Source: Bradyrhizobium sp. AZCC 1693
Lineage (GTDB): Bacteria > Pseudomonadota > Alphaproteobacteria > Rhizobiales > Xanthobacteraceae
Assembly (NCBI RefSeq): GCF_036924745.1
Contig: NZ_JAZHSD010000001.1
Coordinates: 2,046,001 to 2,110,000 of the forward strand
Direction of reading: 5' to 3'
DNA length: 64,000 bases
The position numbers were made by a program, and so were the translations under genes. Below the pieces are notes generated by a model, which saw only the letters and a list, made by a program, of their open reading frames with translations, ran no database searches and had not been told where the DNA came from. Below, piece after piece: positions 54,931 through 63,706 of this stretch. How positions within the stretch are numbered: position 1 is the stretch's first letter; each line of letters starts with the position of its first letter.

Positions 54931-56350
54931 CCGAAATATCGTCCCGTTTCCGAAAACCCCGGTCCCGGCCCGCCGGCGCGAGCAGGAAATCGCGTTCCTG
55001 CCAGCGGCGCTGGAGATCACCGAAACGCCGCCGTCGCCGATCGGGCGCGCGATCGGCGCAAGCATCATCGCGGTCTTCTGCTTCGCGCTGTTGTGGGCGT
55101 CGCTCGGCAGCGTCGATATCGTCGCCACCGCGACCGGAAAGATCGTGCCGGGCGGGCGTACCAAGCTGATCCAGCCGTTCGAAACGGGCGTCGTCCGCGC
55201 CATCCACGTCCGCGACGGGCAGACCGTAAAAGCCGGCGACGTTCTGATCGAACTCGATCCGACGATGACGGAAGCCGACAACGAACGCCAGAAGAGCGAT
55301 CTCCTCGCCGCCGAACTCGACGCCGCCCGGCTGCGTGCCGCGCTCGCCGAGGATCCGCTGGCCGTCTTCCGGCCGCCGCAGAGCGCAAGCGCGGCGGAGA
55401 TCGAGATGCATCGTCAGTTCCTGATCAGCCAGCGCGCTGAACAGAATGCCAAGCTCGCCGAGATCGAACGCCAGCAGGGCCAAAAGGAAGCGGAGCGAGC
55501 AACCACTTCGGCGAGCGTCGCCAAGCTGCAGGCGACGATACCGGTGCTGCAGGAGCGCGTGGACATCCGCAAAAATCTCGTCGACAAGGCACTGGCTTCG
55601 AAGGTCGTCTATCTCTCCGAATACCAGGAACTGGTTAGCCTTCAGCAGGACCTCCTCCTGCAGCAGAGCAGGCTGCGCGAAGCCGATGCAGCCGTAGCGT
55701 TGCTGAAGGAAACCAGGGAAAAGACCGCCGCGGAGTATCGGCGCTCGACCTATGACGCACTTGCGAAAGCCGAGCAGAAAACCGCGAGCGCCGCGCAGGA
55801 GGTGATCAAGGCAGAACGGCGCACGAAACTCCAGCGTTTGGCCGCGCCCGTCGATGGCGTCGTGCAACAGCTTGCCGTTCACACCGTGGGAGGCGTGGTG
55901 ACGCCTGCTCAGGCGCTCGCCGTGGTGGTTCCGAGCGAGAGCCAGCTTGAGATCGAGGCCATGCTTTCCAACCGCGACATCGGATTCGTGCATCCGGGAC
56001 AAAAAGCAGAGGTCAAGGTCGATACATTTAACTTCACGCGCTATGGGCTGCTTCATGGCGAAGTGCTCAGCGTCTCGTCTGACGCCATCACCCGCGACAG
56101 GCAACAGGGTACTTCGAATGACCGGGCTACGGGCGCGGCGACGAACAGCAGCGAGCCGAAAGGTCAGGAGTTGGAGTATGCCGCTCGTGTCTCGCTCGAC
56201 CGCAAAGCCATGCAGGTAGACGAGAAACTCGTCAAGCTTGGGCCCGGAATGGCCGTGACCGTCGAGATCAAGACAGGCTCGCGAAAAATAATCAGCTACC
56301 TGCTCTCGCCGCTGGCAAGGTACAAGCAGGAGTCTTTGCGGGAGCGATAG
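54917..56350 (+). CDS. HlyD-family type I secretion membrane fusion protein
   Basis: Periplasmic adaptor of 477 residues. A cytoplasmic tail of about 40 residues precedes one membrane helix (about 44-64, ASIIAVFCFALLWASLGSVD). The lipoyl halves are VATATGKIVPGGRTKLIQPF and VRDGQTVKAGDVLIELDPT on one side and LAAPVDGVVQQLAVHTVGGV on the other. Between them lies a long coiled-coil hairpin at about 120-300. C-terminal beta-barrel VEIKTGSRKIISYLLSPL is the usual HlyD ending. It bridges the ABC exporter to an outer-membrane TolC-like channel, which is not in the window. Start overlaps the exporter gene. Confidence 0.92.
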   Translation: MTSASRNIVPFPKTPVPARRREQEIAFLPAALEITETPPSPIGRAIGASIIAVFCFALLWASLGSVDIVATATGKIVPGGRTKLIQPFETGVVRAIHVRDGQTVKAGDVLIELDPTMTEADNERQKSDLLAAELDAARLRAALAEDPLAVFRPPQSASAAEIEMHRQFLISQRAEQNAKLAEIERQQGQKEAERATTSASVAKLQATIPVLQERVDIRKNLVDKALASKVVYLSEYQELVSLQQDLLLQQSRLREADAAVALLKETREKTAAEYRRSTYDALAKAEQKTASAAQEVIKAERRTKLQRLAAPVDGVVQQLAVHTVGGVVTPAQALAVVVPSESQLEIEAMLSNRDIGFVHPGQKAEVKVDTFNFTRYGLLHGEVLSVSSDAITRDRQQGTSNDRATGAATNSSEPKGQELEYAARVSLDRKAMQVDEKLVKLGPGMAVTVEIKTGSRKIISYLLSPLARYKQESLRER

Positions 56351-56526
56351 ACGCAGCAGACGGCCGTCGATGAGCCTTGCGCGTAGCCGGAGATTGGCCA
56401 TGTCTGGTTAGCCGACGTGGCCGTCTCCATTCTTCGCTACCGTGCGTCGGCCGGGTTACCAGCCGCCGCCTCTTCACCTCGTGGAAACGAGCGGGTCGCT
56501 ATTCATCACGGGGGTCGATGCCTCGC

Positions 56527-57126
56527 TCACGGCTTCACGTAAGACCACGCCTTCTCCTGCAACTCAATCACACGCACTACGCCTGATTTCACCACCTCCG
56601 CCTGAGGAACAATCGCGATGTCCTTGTTTTCGGCCTTGCGCATTTTTTCCTGGGTGTTGCCGCAGGCCTTGAACGACACCTCGGGCGTGCTCAGCGCCAT
56701 TTCCTCGATCCGAGCCTTTACCGGCGACGTGTCGTCGCGCAGCATATGCAGGCCGGGTCCAAACGTGACCACCTCAATTTTCACCTTCTCGCCGAGCTCC
56801 TTGTAGTACTGTGCAACATTCGTTGCGTTGTTGAGCGTGAGATTCATCGCGGCGGGGTCGTTCGTGTTCACCTGTAGAATCAAGTGATGCGTTATAGGGT
56901 CGGCTGCGCGGGCCATGGCGGCAAGAGGGGCGCGTTCCCTCTTATGTGTGGTGGCTTTGTGCGTGATCGCAGCTTTCGCTGCGATGCGCGGGTGGTGCGT
57001 AACGGGATTCGTCGTTGTCGATACCCAGTATCGTCCGCCTTGCTCCGCCGCAGCGAATGATGGGGCGAACAGAACTATAACGGCTCCTATGGTGGTTACC
57101 CTCGAAATATGTTGAAACATACTCAT
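56527..57126 (-). CDS. Exported DsrE/DsrF-like protein
   Basis: 199 residues. The ATG at 57126 follows AGGAGAGG and starts a signal peptide (TTIGAVIVLFAPSFAAAEQG); the ATG seven codons upstream is not preceded by a site. After a 50-residue basic linker, the C-terminal 120 residues (HHLILQVNTNDPAAMNLTLN, KVKIEVVTFGPGLHML, FKACGNTQEKM) have the DsrE-like fold, with one Cys at the place where sulfur carriers have their active Cys. It is periplasmic by prediction. Last gene of a leftward trio with the VasI-like and TAXI proteins. Function unknown; sulfur relay is only one possibility. Confidence 0.75.
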   Translation of the reverse strand: MSMFQHISRVTTIGAVIVLFAPSFAAAEQGGRYWVSTTTNPVTHHPRIAAKAAITHKATTHKRERAPLAAMARAADPITHHLILQVNTNDPAAMNLTLNNATNVAQYYKELGEKVKIEVVTFGPGLHMLRDDTSPVKARIEEMALSTPEVSFKACGNTQEKMRKAENKDIAIVPQAEVVKSGVVRVIELQEKAWSYVKP

Positions 57127-57162
57127 GATGCCTCTCCTATTAAACACACGCCATTGAACTGC

Positions 57163-57795
57163 TCACCCGTTGGGTTTCGCGGCTGGATGTGGCCACCTGC
57201 ACACAGTGGCCATTTTCGGAAGCACCGCATCCAACCCGCCTAGCGAGAACACTGCATCCAGAGCAGTGCCCATCCGGGGTGTAAGTTGAATACTGAGGCT
57301 TCCACTGTCTGGAAGGGCCTGCAGCAATCGAACAACGTCGCCCCCAAATGCGACTCCGATTCCTGACGCCGGCAGCGTTGCCGCGATTTTCACCTGCTGG
57401 CCGTCGTTAATACGATAGGAAATCGCGTAATCGCCGCCGCGGCCCGAAATGGCGGGTCCCGCGACTACCAATTCGGTCCGCCCCCCGCGGCAGCGAATTG
57501 AAAGCTTCATTGCGGATTCGGCGACCGCACCATCGTTCGACAAGGTCGTGGCGGTGGCGACTGGCGAATAGTCGACTGGCGAGGTCGTTTGGCTGATGAT
57601 CCAGTTGTCTTCTTTGGAGGCTCCCTGATGCGCAGCGATCGCCCGCGACAGCTTTTCCAGGCACTGCAGCCGTTCGGTGCGCTCCATCGGGATGCAGTTG
57701 CGAAGCTGCGCCGCCGGATCTTCTGCCCCTTGCGTCCAGGCAATCCCGCTTGTGAGCGCGATTCCAGCCACAACCGGTATGGCCGCGCCTCTCAT
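57163..57795 (-). CDS. Exported VasI-like protein of unknown function
   Basis: 210 residues from the ATG at 57795, which overlaps the TAXI gene stop (ATGA) and opens a signal peptide (GAAIPVVAGIALTSGIAWTQ). A longer frame upstream is rejected. The mature part shows the pattern of the type VI-associated VasI family: an N-terminal RLQCLEKLS, then WIISQTTSPVDYS, KLSIRCRGGRTELVV, ISYRINDGQ and a C-terminal TVCRWP. The Cys residues may pair. No type VI secretion genes are in the window, so the resemblance is in fold rather than pathway. Confidence 0.65.
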   Translation of the reverse strand: MRGAAIPVVAGIALTSGIAWTQGAEDPAAQLRNCIPMERTERLQCLEKLSRAIAAHQGASKEDNWIISQTTSPVDYSPVATATTLSNDGAVAESAMKLSIRCRGGRTELVVAGPAISGRGGDYAISYRINDGQQVKIAATLPASGIGVAFGGDVVRLLQALPDSGSLSIQLTPRMGTALDAVFSLGGLDAVLPKMATVCRWPHPAAKPNG

Positions 57796-58835
57796 TGCGA
57801 TACATGCGTTGCGCGCGGTTGGCGCTCGAGCCACGCTTGCGCGGCAGGGAAGCGTGCAAGGCCGGGAACTGTCGCCGCGAGATTGATCAATTTCCATTTC
57901 GGGTCGAAGCCGGGCTCCTGCAGCTTGCCGATCCGCGAGAACAGATGATCGACGAAACGTGCGATGCGCTGAAAGCGGTTCGATTTGGCTGGGAAATTGA
58001 AAGCGACGAGAGCGGTCGGAACGGCAATCGTCGTTACTTGTTCGCCCGGCTTGATCAGACTGGGATAGTCCGCGGCATCGAGCGCGGCGGGCAGATAGTA
58101 GTCCTCGAACTTGCTGTCATAGGGGATTGGCAGAAACTTGAACCCCGGCTCCCAACGGCCGCGCACGAAAGCATCTACCGGCTTCGAGGTAATGAAGACG
58201 ATCCCCGCCATCTCACCCTTGCGCATCTGCTCGAGCGCGACCTGATGCGGGATGAACGTCTTTTCCACCTCGAGGCCGAGCCGACTGAAGATCAGCGGGC
58301 CCGAATAGGCCGCTGCGGTACCCTGGGTGTTGAAGTTCACTTTCTTGCCGGCGAGATCGTTCAGCCCCTGAATCTCGGGACGAACGAAGATATGAAGTTC
58401 GGACGGGAATAAATTCAGGATGTAGGCAAGCCGCTGCTGAATATCGGGCACCTGGCTCTTATATTCCTCCAGCACGTCCGAATTGATGATCGCGGCATCG
58501 ATGCCGCGCAGATAGAGCAGTGAATTCACGTTTTCCGTGGCGCCGCGCGTCACGACCGGCAAAACGTGCAGATTGTTTCCGTCATCGACGACACGGGCCA
58601 TCTCCGCCGCCAGGCGGATTGGCGCTCCCTCGAGAAGGCCTCCTGCAACACCGACTGTCCAGGCATTCATCGCGACTTGCGGCTTTTGCGGCGGCGGCGC
58701 GCGAGCCAACAGACGAACGCGTTGCGTCCGGGCATTTTGCGTCTGCGCGTCCGCAGCGAACGGCTGAATGATCAAGGGCAAAGAGGCCAATACCACGAGC
58801 AACAGTCGGGGCCCTAAACTATCAAACCAGTTCAT
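57792..58835 (-). CDS. TAXI-family solute-binding protein (TRAP-type)
   Basis: 347 residues from the ATG at 58835, preceded by AGGAATTG and followed by a signal peptide (LLLVVLASLPLIIQPFAADA). TAXI-family features include WTVGVAGGLLEGAPIRLAAE at the start of the fold, NVNSLLYLRGIDAAIINSDV, and LAGKKVNFNTQGTAAAYSGP. Members usually deliver small organic acids or amino acids to a fused TRAP membrane protein. No TRAP permease is encoded nearby, so it may serve a distant transporter or act as an independent periplasmic sensor. It lies just downstream of a decayed coiled-coil gene. Confidence 0.85.
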   Translation of the reverse strand: MNWFDSLGPRLLLVVLASLPLIIQPFAADAQTQNARTQRVRLLARAPPPQKPQVAMNAWTVGVAGGLLEGAPIRLAAEMARVVDDGNNLHVLPVVTRGATENVNSLLYLRGIDAAIINSDVLEEYKSQVPDIQQRLAYILNLFPSELHIFVRPEIQGLNDLAGKKVNFNTQGTAAAYSGPLIFSRLGLEVEKTFIPHQVALEQMRKGEMAGIVFITSKPVDAFVRGRWEPGFKFLPIPYDSKFEDYYLPAALDAADYPSLIKPGEQVTTIAVPTALVAFNFPAKSNRFQRIARFVDHLFSRIGKLQEPGFDPKWKLINLAATVPGLARFPAAQAWLERQPRATHVSQ

Positions 58836-58896
58836 CAGCCAATTCCTTTCCGAGCTTTGAAGGCGTTTCCGACCCTCCGGCGCCGAAAACACCGTG

Positions 58897-59144
58897 CTAT
58901 GGATGCAGCGCCTCCATGCGAGCCTTCGCCTCCTTGATCCCCGCGGCATCAGCCTTCGCATAGAGGTCTCGCGCCTTGAGCGCATCGCCACGCGTGCCAT
59001 AAGTTCTCCTCTTAGTATCTGCGGATCATAAGTTTCAGCGAGGACGCAGTTTGCTTGGGCACTGCCAATGTGCCTGAGGTCTCGTATGCGACACCTACGT
59101 CATCCTTGCTTGAGAATGACCGCTTCTTCATTTGGGCGACCCAT
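58897..59144 (-). pseudogene. Internally deleted paralogue of the coiled-coil/SEL1-like gene
   Basis: The 3' part reads GSAQANCVLAETYDPQ and, one frame over, GTRGDALKARDLYAKADAAG ending EALHP, matching the C terminus of the gene at 24219. The 5' part keeps the start region: on the plus strand TTGAGAATGA, CCCAT..GCAATC and GGTG..ATGGCCT align with the same strings at 26370-26427. The central coiled coil of about 2 kb is missing and a frameshift separates the pieces. It is a relic of a second copy upstream of the TAXI operon. Confidence 0.75.
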
Positions 59145-59450
59145 CTGCAATCAACCGCCGCACGGTGCGATGGCCTTTTCCAATGCGTCATCACGCACTT
59201 TATGCACTTCGCTTGCCTGACAATTCTATTCCTCGCGTGGAGGACCCGCGCCTGCCTTTTCCGAGCTAGGCCGCACATGCCGACGTCGTCATGCGAGCCC
59301 GATGGGCCAATGCATCGGCGCTCGCGTCTCGTCCCTCATTATTCCGTTAGCCGCTTGCTGCGCGAAACTCTTAAGGGGTACGTCGAAGGAAGCAGCTCCG
59401 CGTCAGGCGATGCGGCGCGCCGCGAGGGCGCAGGCCTGCCGTCGCGGCGA
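59145..59450. other. Decayed interval upstream of the coiled-coil relic
   Basis: About 300 bp between the relic and the acyl-carrier operon. Positions 59167-59197 align with the DNA just upstream of the intact coiled-coil gene start (26416-26447), so this is probably the old promoter flank. Nothing else is recognisable. Confidence 0.4.
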
Positions 59451-60179
59451 TCAGGCGGTGTTGCCGGCGTCCACGGTCAGAACGGTGCCAGTGATGTTCC
59501 GGCCGCCCTCGCCCAGGAGATATTCGACCATGGAAGCGACGTCGTCGGCCTCGGGCAAGCGGCGCAACGCGCTGCGGCCGGCGATACGCCGGCGGCCGTC
59601 ATCGTCCAGGGACTTGGTCAATTCGGTGTCGACGAAGCCGGGCGCGATCGCGTTCACCGTGATGTCGAGCTTGCCGACTTCGCGGGCCAGCGAACGGGTG
59701 AAGCCGCCGGCCGCGGCCTTGGACGCAGCGTAGACGGACAGGCCGTTGTAGCCGGTCGAGGCGATGATGGAGGAGATGTTGACGATGCGCCCGGCGCCGT
59801 CGGCCATCATATGGCGCACCACGTATTTGGTCAGAACGATCGGCGACAGCACGTTCAGACGGATCAACGCCTCGATTTCGGAATTGCGCATATTGGCCAG
59901 CAGCCCTTCGGTGCCGATCCCGGCATTGTTGACAAGGCCATAGATCGCGCCGAAGGCGTCGCGCAGTTCCTTCACGAAGGCGGGAATCTTGTCTGTCTGG
60001 CCGAGATCGAACGCCCTGAAGTGCAGGCGGTCCGCGTCCGTCTCGCGGATGGCCCGTTCCAGATCCTCGCTCTCGCGGCGCGCGACCGCGACCACGTTGT
60101 AGTCGCCGGATACGACGAGCCTGCGCGCAATCGCAAGCCCGATGCCGCGGCTGCCGCCGGTGACGAGGACATTACGCAT
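59451..60179 (-). CDS. FabG-like short-chain dehydrogenase/reductase
   Basis: Classical SDR of 242 residues resembling 3-oxoacyl-ACP reductase. Cofactor loop GGSRGIGLAIA at 8-18, NNAGIG, the catalytic Ser in NISSIIAS, and YAASKAA with Tyr and Lys. Ending GTVLTVDAGNTA is typical FabG. Arg residues after the second strand (VAVARRESED) favour NADPH. The ATG overlaps the end of the ligase gene by 8 bases. It probably reduces a beta-keto group carried on one of the operon's acyl carrier proteins. Confidence 0.9.
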   Translation of the reverse strand: MRNVLVTGGSRGIGLAIARRLVVSGDYNVVAVARRESEDLERAIRETDADRLHFRAFDLGQTDKIPAFVKELRDAFGAIYGLVNNAGIGTEGLLANMRNSEIEALIRLNVLSPIVLTKYVVRHMMADGAGRIVNISSIIASTGYNGLSVYAASKAAAGGFTRSLAREVGKLDITVNAIAPGFVDTELTKSLDDDGRRRIAGRSALRRLPEADDVASMVEYLLGEGGRNITGTVLTVDAGNTA

Positions 60180-61554
60180 CGGCGCGCGCCAGTTTTCCCG
60201 CTGCGTTGACGTCGAGCCGCTCGACGAAGCGGATCACCGCAGGCACCTTGTATGCCGCCAACGCGGCCTTGCACCGGCCGAGAATCTCCGTGCGGATTGT
60301 TTCCTGGCGACCGGTATCCGCGCCGTCGGCGAGGACGATGTCGGCGACCACGATGGCGCCGGTGATCGGGCTCTTGCGCGACCGCGCGCGCGACATCCGC
60401 ACCGACGCGTGTCCGTTGATCACGGCCTCAACCTCCTCGGGATGGACCTTCAGCCCGCCGATGTTGATGATGCCGCCGCGCCGGCCGACGAAGTGGTAGC
60501 GCTCGCCGCGCCGCTCGATCATGTCGCCGGTGTCGACGAAGCCCTCGGCATCGGCGAGCGGTGGCGCGCCGGCGCCGATATAGGCGCGCGCCGTGCGATG
60601 GGAGCGGATCCGGAGCGAGCCGTCGACGACCTTCATTTCGACGCCGTCGCGGTTCCGTCCGATGAGATCGGCGGGAAAACCCTCGCGCCCATCGTCAACC
60701 GCGAAACCGACCCCGGCTTCGGTGGAAGCATAGGCATGGCCGATCGACGCATGCGGAAACGCACGGGCCAGGCCGTCGAGCACCGCCTGGTCGGCGATTT
60801 CGCCGGACAAACGGACATAGCGCGGCGAAAAATTCGCGGCAGCACCGCTCATCAGGAGCTTGCGCCAGTGCGACGGCGTCCCGGAGATATGAGTGACGCC
60901 GCCCGCGCTCAGCCGTGCCACGTAATCCGCAATGGTTTCTCCGGGCTCCGACAGCACTATTGACCCGCCGCCGATCACGGCGCGCAGGAATATCTGCAGG
61001 CCGCCGTAGCGGCGGATGTCGTAGAACGTCGCCCAGGTCGCGGCCGGGTGACGCGCAGCCCCTTCGGCGATGATTGCGCCGGCCAGCCCGTCGAGCGTAT
61101 GCCCGACGATCTTGGGCGGCCCTGATGTGCCCGAGGTCAGCATCAGCCATTCCGTCGCGCGTTCGGTCTTCCACGGCACGGCCGCAGGTTCGGGCAGGCC
61201 GACGCCGACGACAAGATACTTGCGAGCATCGCATCGGTCCGGCCGATCGGTGACGATGGCATCGATCTCGGCATCCGCAAGCAGCGCCTGAATATACCCC
61301 GGGTCGAGGTCGGGCGGGCACAGCAGCATGCGGCGGACGACACCGTCGAGCTCGATCATGGCGAGCGCGGATTGCAGCTGCCCCGACGCCGCAAGCAGCA
61401 CCGATCGGCCGGACAGTTCGCGGGACCTGCCGATCAGACAGCTGTGCCCGAGAATCTCGGTCAGCGATACGCGATGCCGGGCATCGGAAATCGTGCGGCC
61501 CTTCAGCTCAGGGCCGAGATACTCGCGCAATGCGAAGGTCTCAGGCGGGGACAT
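60172..61554 (-). CDS. Adenylate-forming acyl/aryl ligase (ANL superfamily), short form
   Basis: 460 residues from the ATG at 61554, which overlaps the upstream carrier-protein gene by 14 bases; a longer frame is rejected. Adenylation motif A3 is LMLTSGTSGPPK, A5-like AYASTEAG, A7/A8 EGFVDTGDMIERRGERYHFV then GRRGGIINIGGLKVHPEEVE. The closing KLARADA lies where A10 (catalytic Lys) is expected, with VNAAGKLARADA supplying the Lys. The N-terminal domain is short, as in carrier-protein-loading ligases rather than fatty acyl-CoA synthetases. It likely activates a carboxylic acid and loads the adjacent carrier protein. Confidence 0.87.
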   Translation of the reverse strand: MSPPETFALREYLGPELKGRTISDARHRVSLTEILGHSCLIGRSRELSGRSVLLAASGQLQSALAMIELDGVVRRMLLCPPDLDPGYIQALLADAEIDAIVTDRPDRCDARKYLVVGVGLPEPAAVPWKTERATEWLMLTSGTSGPPKIVGHTLDGLAGAIIAEGAARHPAATWATFYDIRRYGGLQIFLRAVIGGGSIVLSEPGETIADYVARLSAGGVTHISGTPSHWRKLLMSGAAANFSPRYVRLSGEIADQAVLDGLARAFPHASIGHAYASTEAGVGFAVDDGREGFPADLIGRNRDGVEMKVVDGSLRIRSHRTARAYIGAGAPPLADAEGFVDTGDMIERRGERYHFVGRRGGIINIGGLKVHPEEVEAVINGHASVRMSRARSRKSPITGAIVVADIVLADGADTGRQETIRTEILGRCKAALAAYKVPAVIRFVERLDVNAAGKLARADA

Positions 61555-61786
61555 TCTCGTACACTCTGACGAATTCGCCGACAGTCGATGGGAAGGCGGC
61601 ATCCTCGGCAATGGTGAACGGATCGATCCCGAGATCGTCCTCCAGCCGCGCGACCAGGATAGCGAACGCCAGCGAGTCGAAGCCGGTGTCGTGGAGCGAT
61701 AGATCGTCCTGGAGCGGCGGAAGCGTGACCTTCTGTTCTTCGGCGATCTGCTGCATCGCCGAGAAAATCCTTGACCTCACTGACAT
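61541..61786 (-). CDS. Acyl carrier protein 1
   Basis: 81 residues, acidic, with the phosphopantetheine site Ser in DTGFDSLAFAILVARLEDDLG. The ATG at 61786 is preceded by AGGTGAGG; an ATG four codons upstream is less well placed. It lacks the usual long helix I pattern of fatty-acid AcpP and is closer to carrier domains of specialised pathways. Coupled to the short ligase by a 14-bp overlap, which suggests that the ligase charges this carrier. Confidence 0.88.
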   Translation of the reverse strand: MSVRSRIFSAMQQIAEEQKVTLPPLQDDLSLHDTGFDSLAFAILVARLEDDLGIDPFTIAEDAAFPSTVGEFVRVYENVPA

Positions 61787-61828
61787 GGAACACCTCACCT
61801 CTCAAGAAAAACGGCTTTCGAGCCGATG

Positions 61829-63649
61829 TTAAAACCTGACTCCGCCCTCCGCGATGCGCGTGTAGACGGCGCGGTTGACCGGGCAATAGTCGCCTGTCGC
61901 CGGATCACGCAAGAACAGCGGATCGCCCACGACCGAAGGATCAAATCCCTCGCGGATCAGCCGCTGCTTGTTCTGTTTGAAGGACTCGGTGGCGTCGAGC
62001 GCGCGGCAGAACCTGACGAAGACCGGATGAGCATAGACCGGAAGCCGGCGCGCCAGATGTTCCGCGAAGATCCTGAAATCGAACCCCTGGTCCACGACCA
62101 AAGCCACCATGCCTGCGCGGCCGTCGGCGCCGGGAACGGCGATCCCGTAGGTCGAGGCATCGAGAACGCCGGGGCAGCAGTCCCTGATCGCGTCGTTCAC
62201 CTCGCTGGTCGCGACGTTCTCACCCTTCCAGCGGAACGTGTCGCCGACCCGGTCGACGAAATGGAAGTAGCCTTGTTCGTCGCACAGCATGAGATCGCCC
62301 GTGCGGAACCAGGCATCTCCTTCGGCAAAGACGTCGCGCAGCACCTTCTTCTCGGTCTCGACCGGGTCGGTGTAACCCTCGAAGGGGCTGCCGGCGCGAT
62401 CGGCGGCGCCGATGCGCCCGACCGCCTCGCCTACCTCACCGTGGGCGCAGGCGATGCAGAGTCCGTCCTCGCCGCGGACCGGGCTGCCGCTGTCGGCATC
62501 GAGCTTCACGATCGAGGCGGGAAAGCGATGCGCCAGCAGCGGCGGGATCCGGCCGATCGCGCCGGGTTTTCCTTCGACGTTGAACAGCGAAAAATTGCCG
62601 TCCGTCGCGGCGTAGAATTCGAGGATATGAGGAATCGCGAACCGCTCGGCAAATGCCTCCCAAATGTCGCCGCGCAATCCGTTGCCGACGGCCAGCCGCA
62701 GCCTGTGTCCTGCTTCCAGCGCGGACGGCGACGCCTTCAGCAGGTAGCGGCAGAGCTCGCCGATATATTGGAAGACGGTGCAGTCGAAATGCACGATGTC
62801 GTTCCAGAAGGTCGTCGCGGAGAATTTCTCCGCGATCACGACCGAACCGCCCGCGCGAAGCATGCTGCAGGGCGCGACGACACCGCCCACTGAATGATGG
62901 AGTGGCAGACAATCGTAAAGACGATCGTCCACGGAAGCGTCCGCGAGCCCGGCAAACCATCCACCCCAGCTGAGAATGCGGCGATGACTGACGTTCGCCG
63001 CCTTCGGCAACCCCGTGGTGCCCGAGGTGTAGATGAGGAGCGCGCGTCCGTCGATCGTGACGCGGCCGCGTTCCGCGGAGGACAGCGGGCGGGTGTCCGC
63101 GGCCGCGAGCGCCGCATCCAGATCGGCGTCTGCGCCGCAGGCGCCGAGGCTCCAGGTTGGTGGTACGCGTTCCAGATGCGGACGTGCGGTCTCGAACGCA
63201 TCCACGCACTCGGCGGCAAGGATAATATGATCGGCTCGTGCGACGTCAATGCAGTGGGCGAGCGACCGTCCGACCAGCCTGGTATTGATCAGCGCCACCG
63301 TGCCCCCGACCCTGGTGATGCCGAGCCAGCAGGCGAGATAGTCCGGCCGATTCGGCATCAGAAGGCAGACGGTGCAGCCGGTACCGATGCCCAGGCCCAG
63401 TGCCCAACGCGCATATCGGTTAACCCGCGCGGCGAGTTCCCCGTAGGTGAAGGATTGGCCATCCGAGAGCAAAGCGGGGCGCCCGGATTGCCGCTGTGCC
63501 CAGTCTTCCACGACGTCCGCGAACAGTCGATGCGGTTCGGCCTCAATCTGCGAAGTCAGTTCGATGGCCTTCAGCCATGTCTTGGCGACGGAGAGCCTGC
63601 GCCGCGGAGCGCCACTTTCAGTCGCCCGCTGGATCACCCCTGCTTCCAT
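61829..63649 (-). CDS. Long-chain acyl-CoA synthetase/FATP-like adenylate-forming ligase
   Basis: 606 residues, ANL superfamily, closest in style to very-long-chain acyl-CoA synthetases (FATP type). AMP-binding motif LLIYTSGTTGLPKAANVSHR at about 206-225, FYAATDGNFSLFNVEG (A5 region), WFRTGDLMLCDEQGYFHFVD (A7) and GDTFRWKGENVATSEVNDAI (A8). It activates a fatty acid as an acyl adenylate for transfer to CoA or to the carrier protein encoded upstream. Ends 43 bases before carrier protein 1 and begins 58 bases after carrier protein 2, all in one direction. Confidence 0.9.
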   Translation of the reverse strand: MEAGVIQRATESGAPRRRLSVAKTWLKAIELTSQIEAEPHRLFADVVEDWAQRQSGRPALLSDGQSFTYGELAARVNRYARWALGLGIGTGCTVCLLMPNRPDYLACWLGITRVGGTVALINTRLVGRSLAHCIDVARADHIILAAECVDAFETARPHLERVPPTWSLGACGADADLDAALAAADTRPLSSAERGRVTIDGRALLIYTSGTTGLPKAANVSHRRILSWGGWFAGLADASVDDRLYDCLPLHHSVGGVVAPCSMLRAGGSVVIAEKFSATTFWNDIVHFDCTVFQYIGELCRYLLKASPSALEAGHRLRLAVGNGLRGDIWEAFAERFAIPHILEFYAATDGNFSLFNVEGKPGAIGRIPPLLAHRFPASIVKLDADSGSPVRGEDGLCIACAHGEVGEAVGRIGAADRAGSPFEGYTDPVETEKKVLRDVFAEGDAWFRTGDLMLCDEQGYFHFVDRVGDTFRWKGENVATSEVNDAIRDCCPGVLDASTYGIAVPGADGRAGMVALVVDQGFDFRIFAEHLARRLPVYAHPVFVRFCRALDATESFKQNKQRLIREGFDPSVVGDPLFLRDPATGDYCPVNRAVYTRIAEGGVRF

Positions 63650-63706
63650 GACTTGACCATGCAGATGAGTTTGATCGATGTCCGAGCGGACACCGCCCGA
63701 GGCGAT

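Noticed and set aside
54815..56401. 528-codon minus-strand frame opposite the HlyD adaptor
   Set aside because: The plus strand encodes a typical membrane fusion protein over the same span; the antisense product has no domain.
61826..62893. 355-codon plus-strand frame opposite the FATP-like ligase
   Set aside because: Shadow of a ligase with intact adenylation motifs; no ribosome-binding site or family match.
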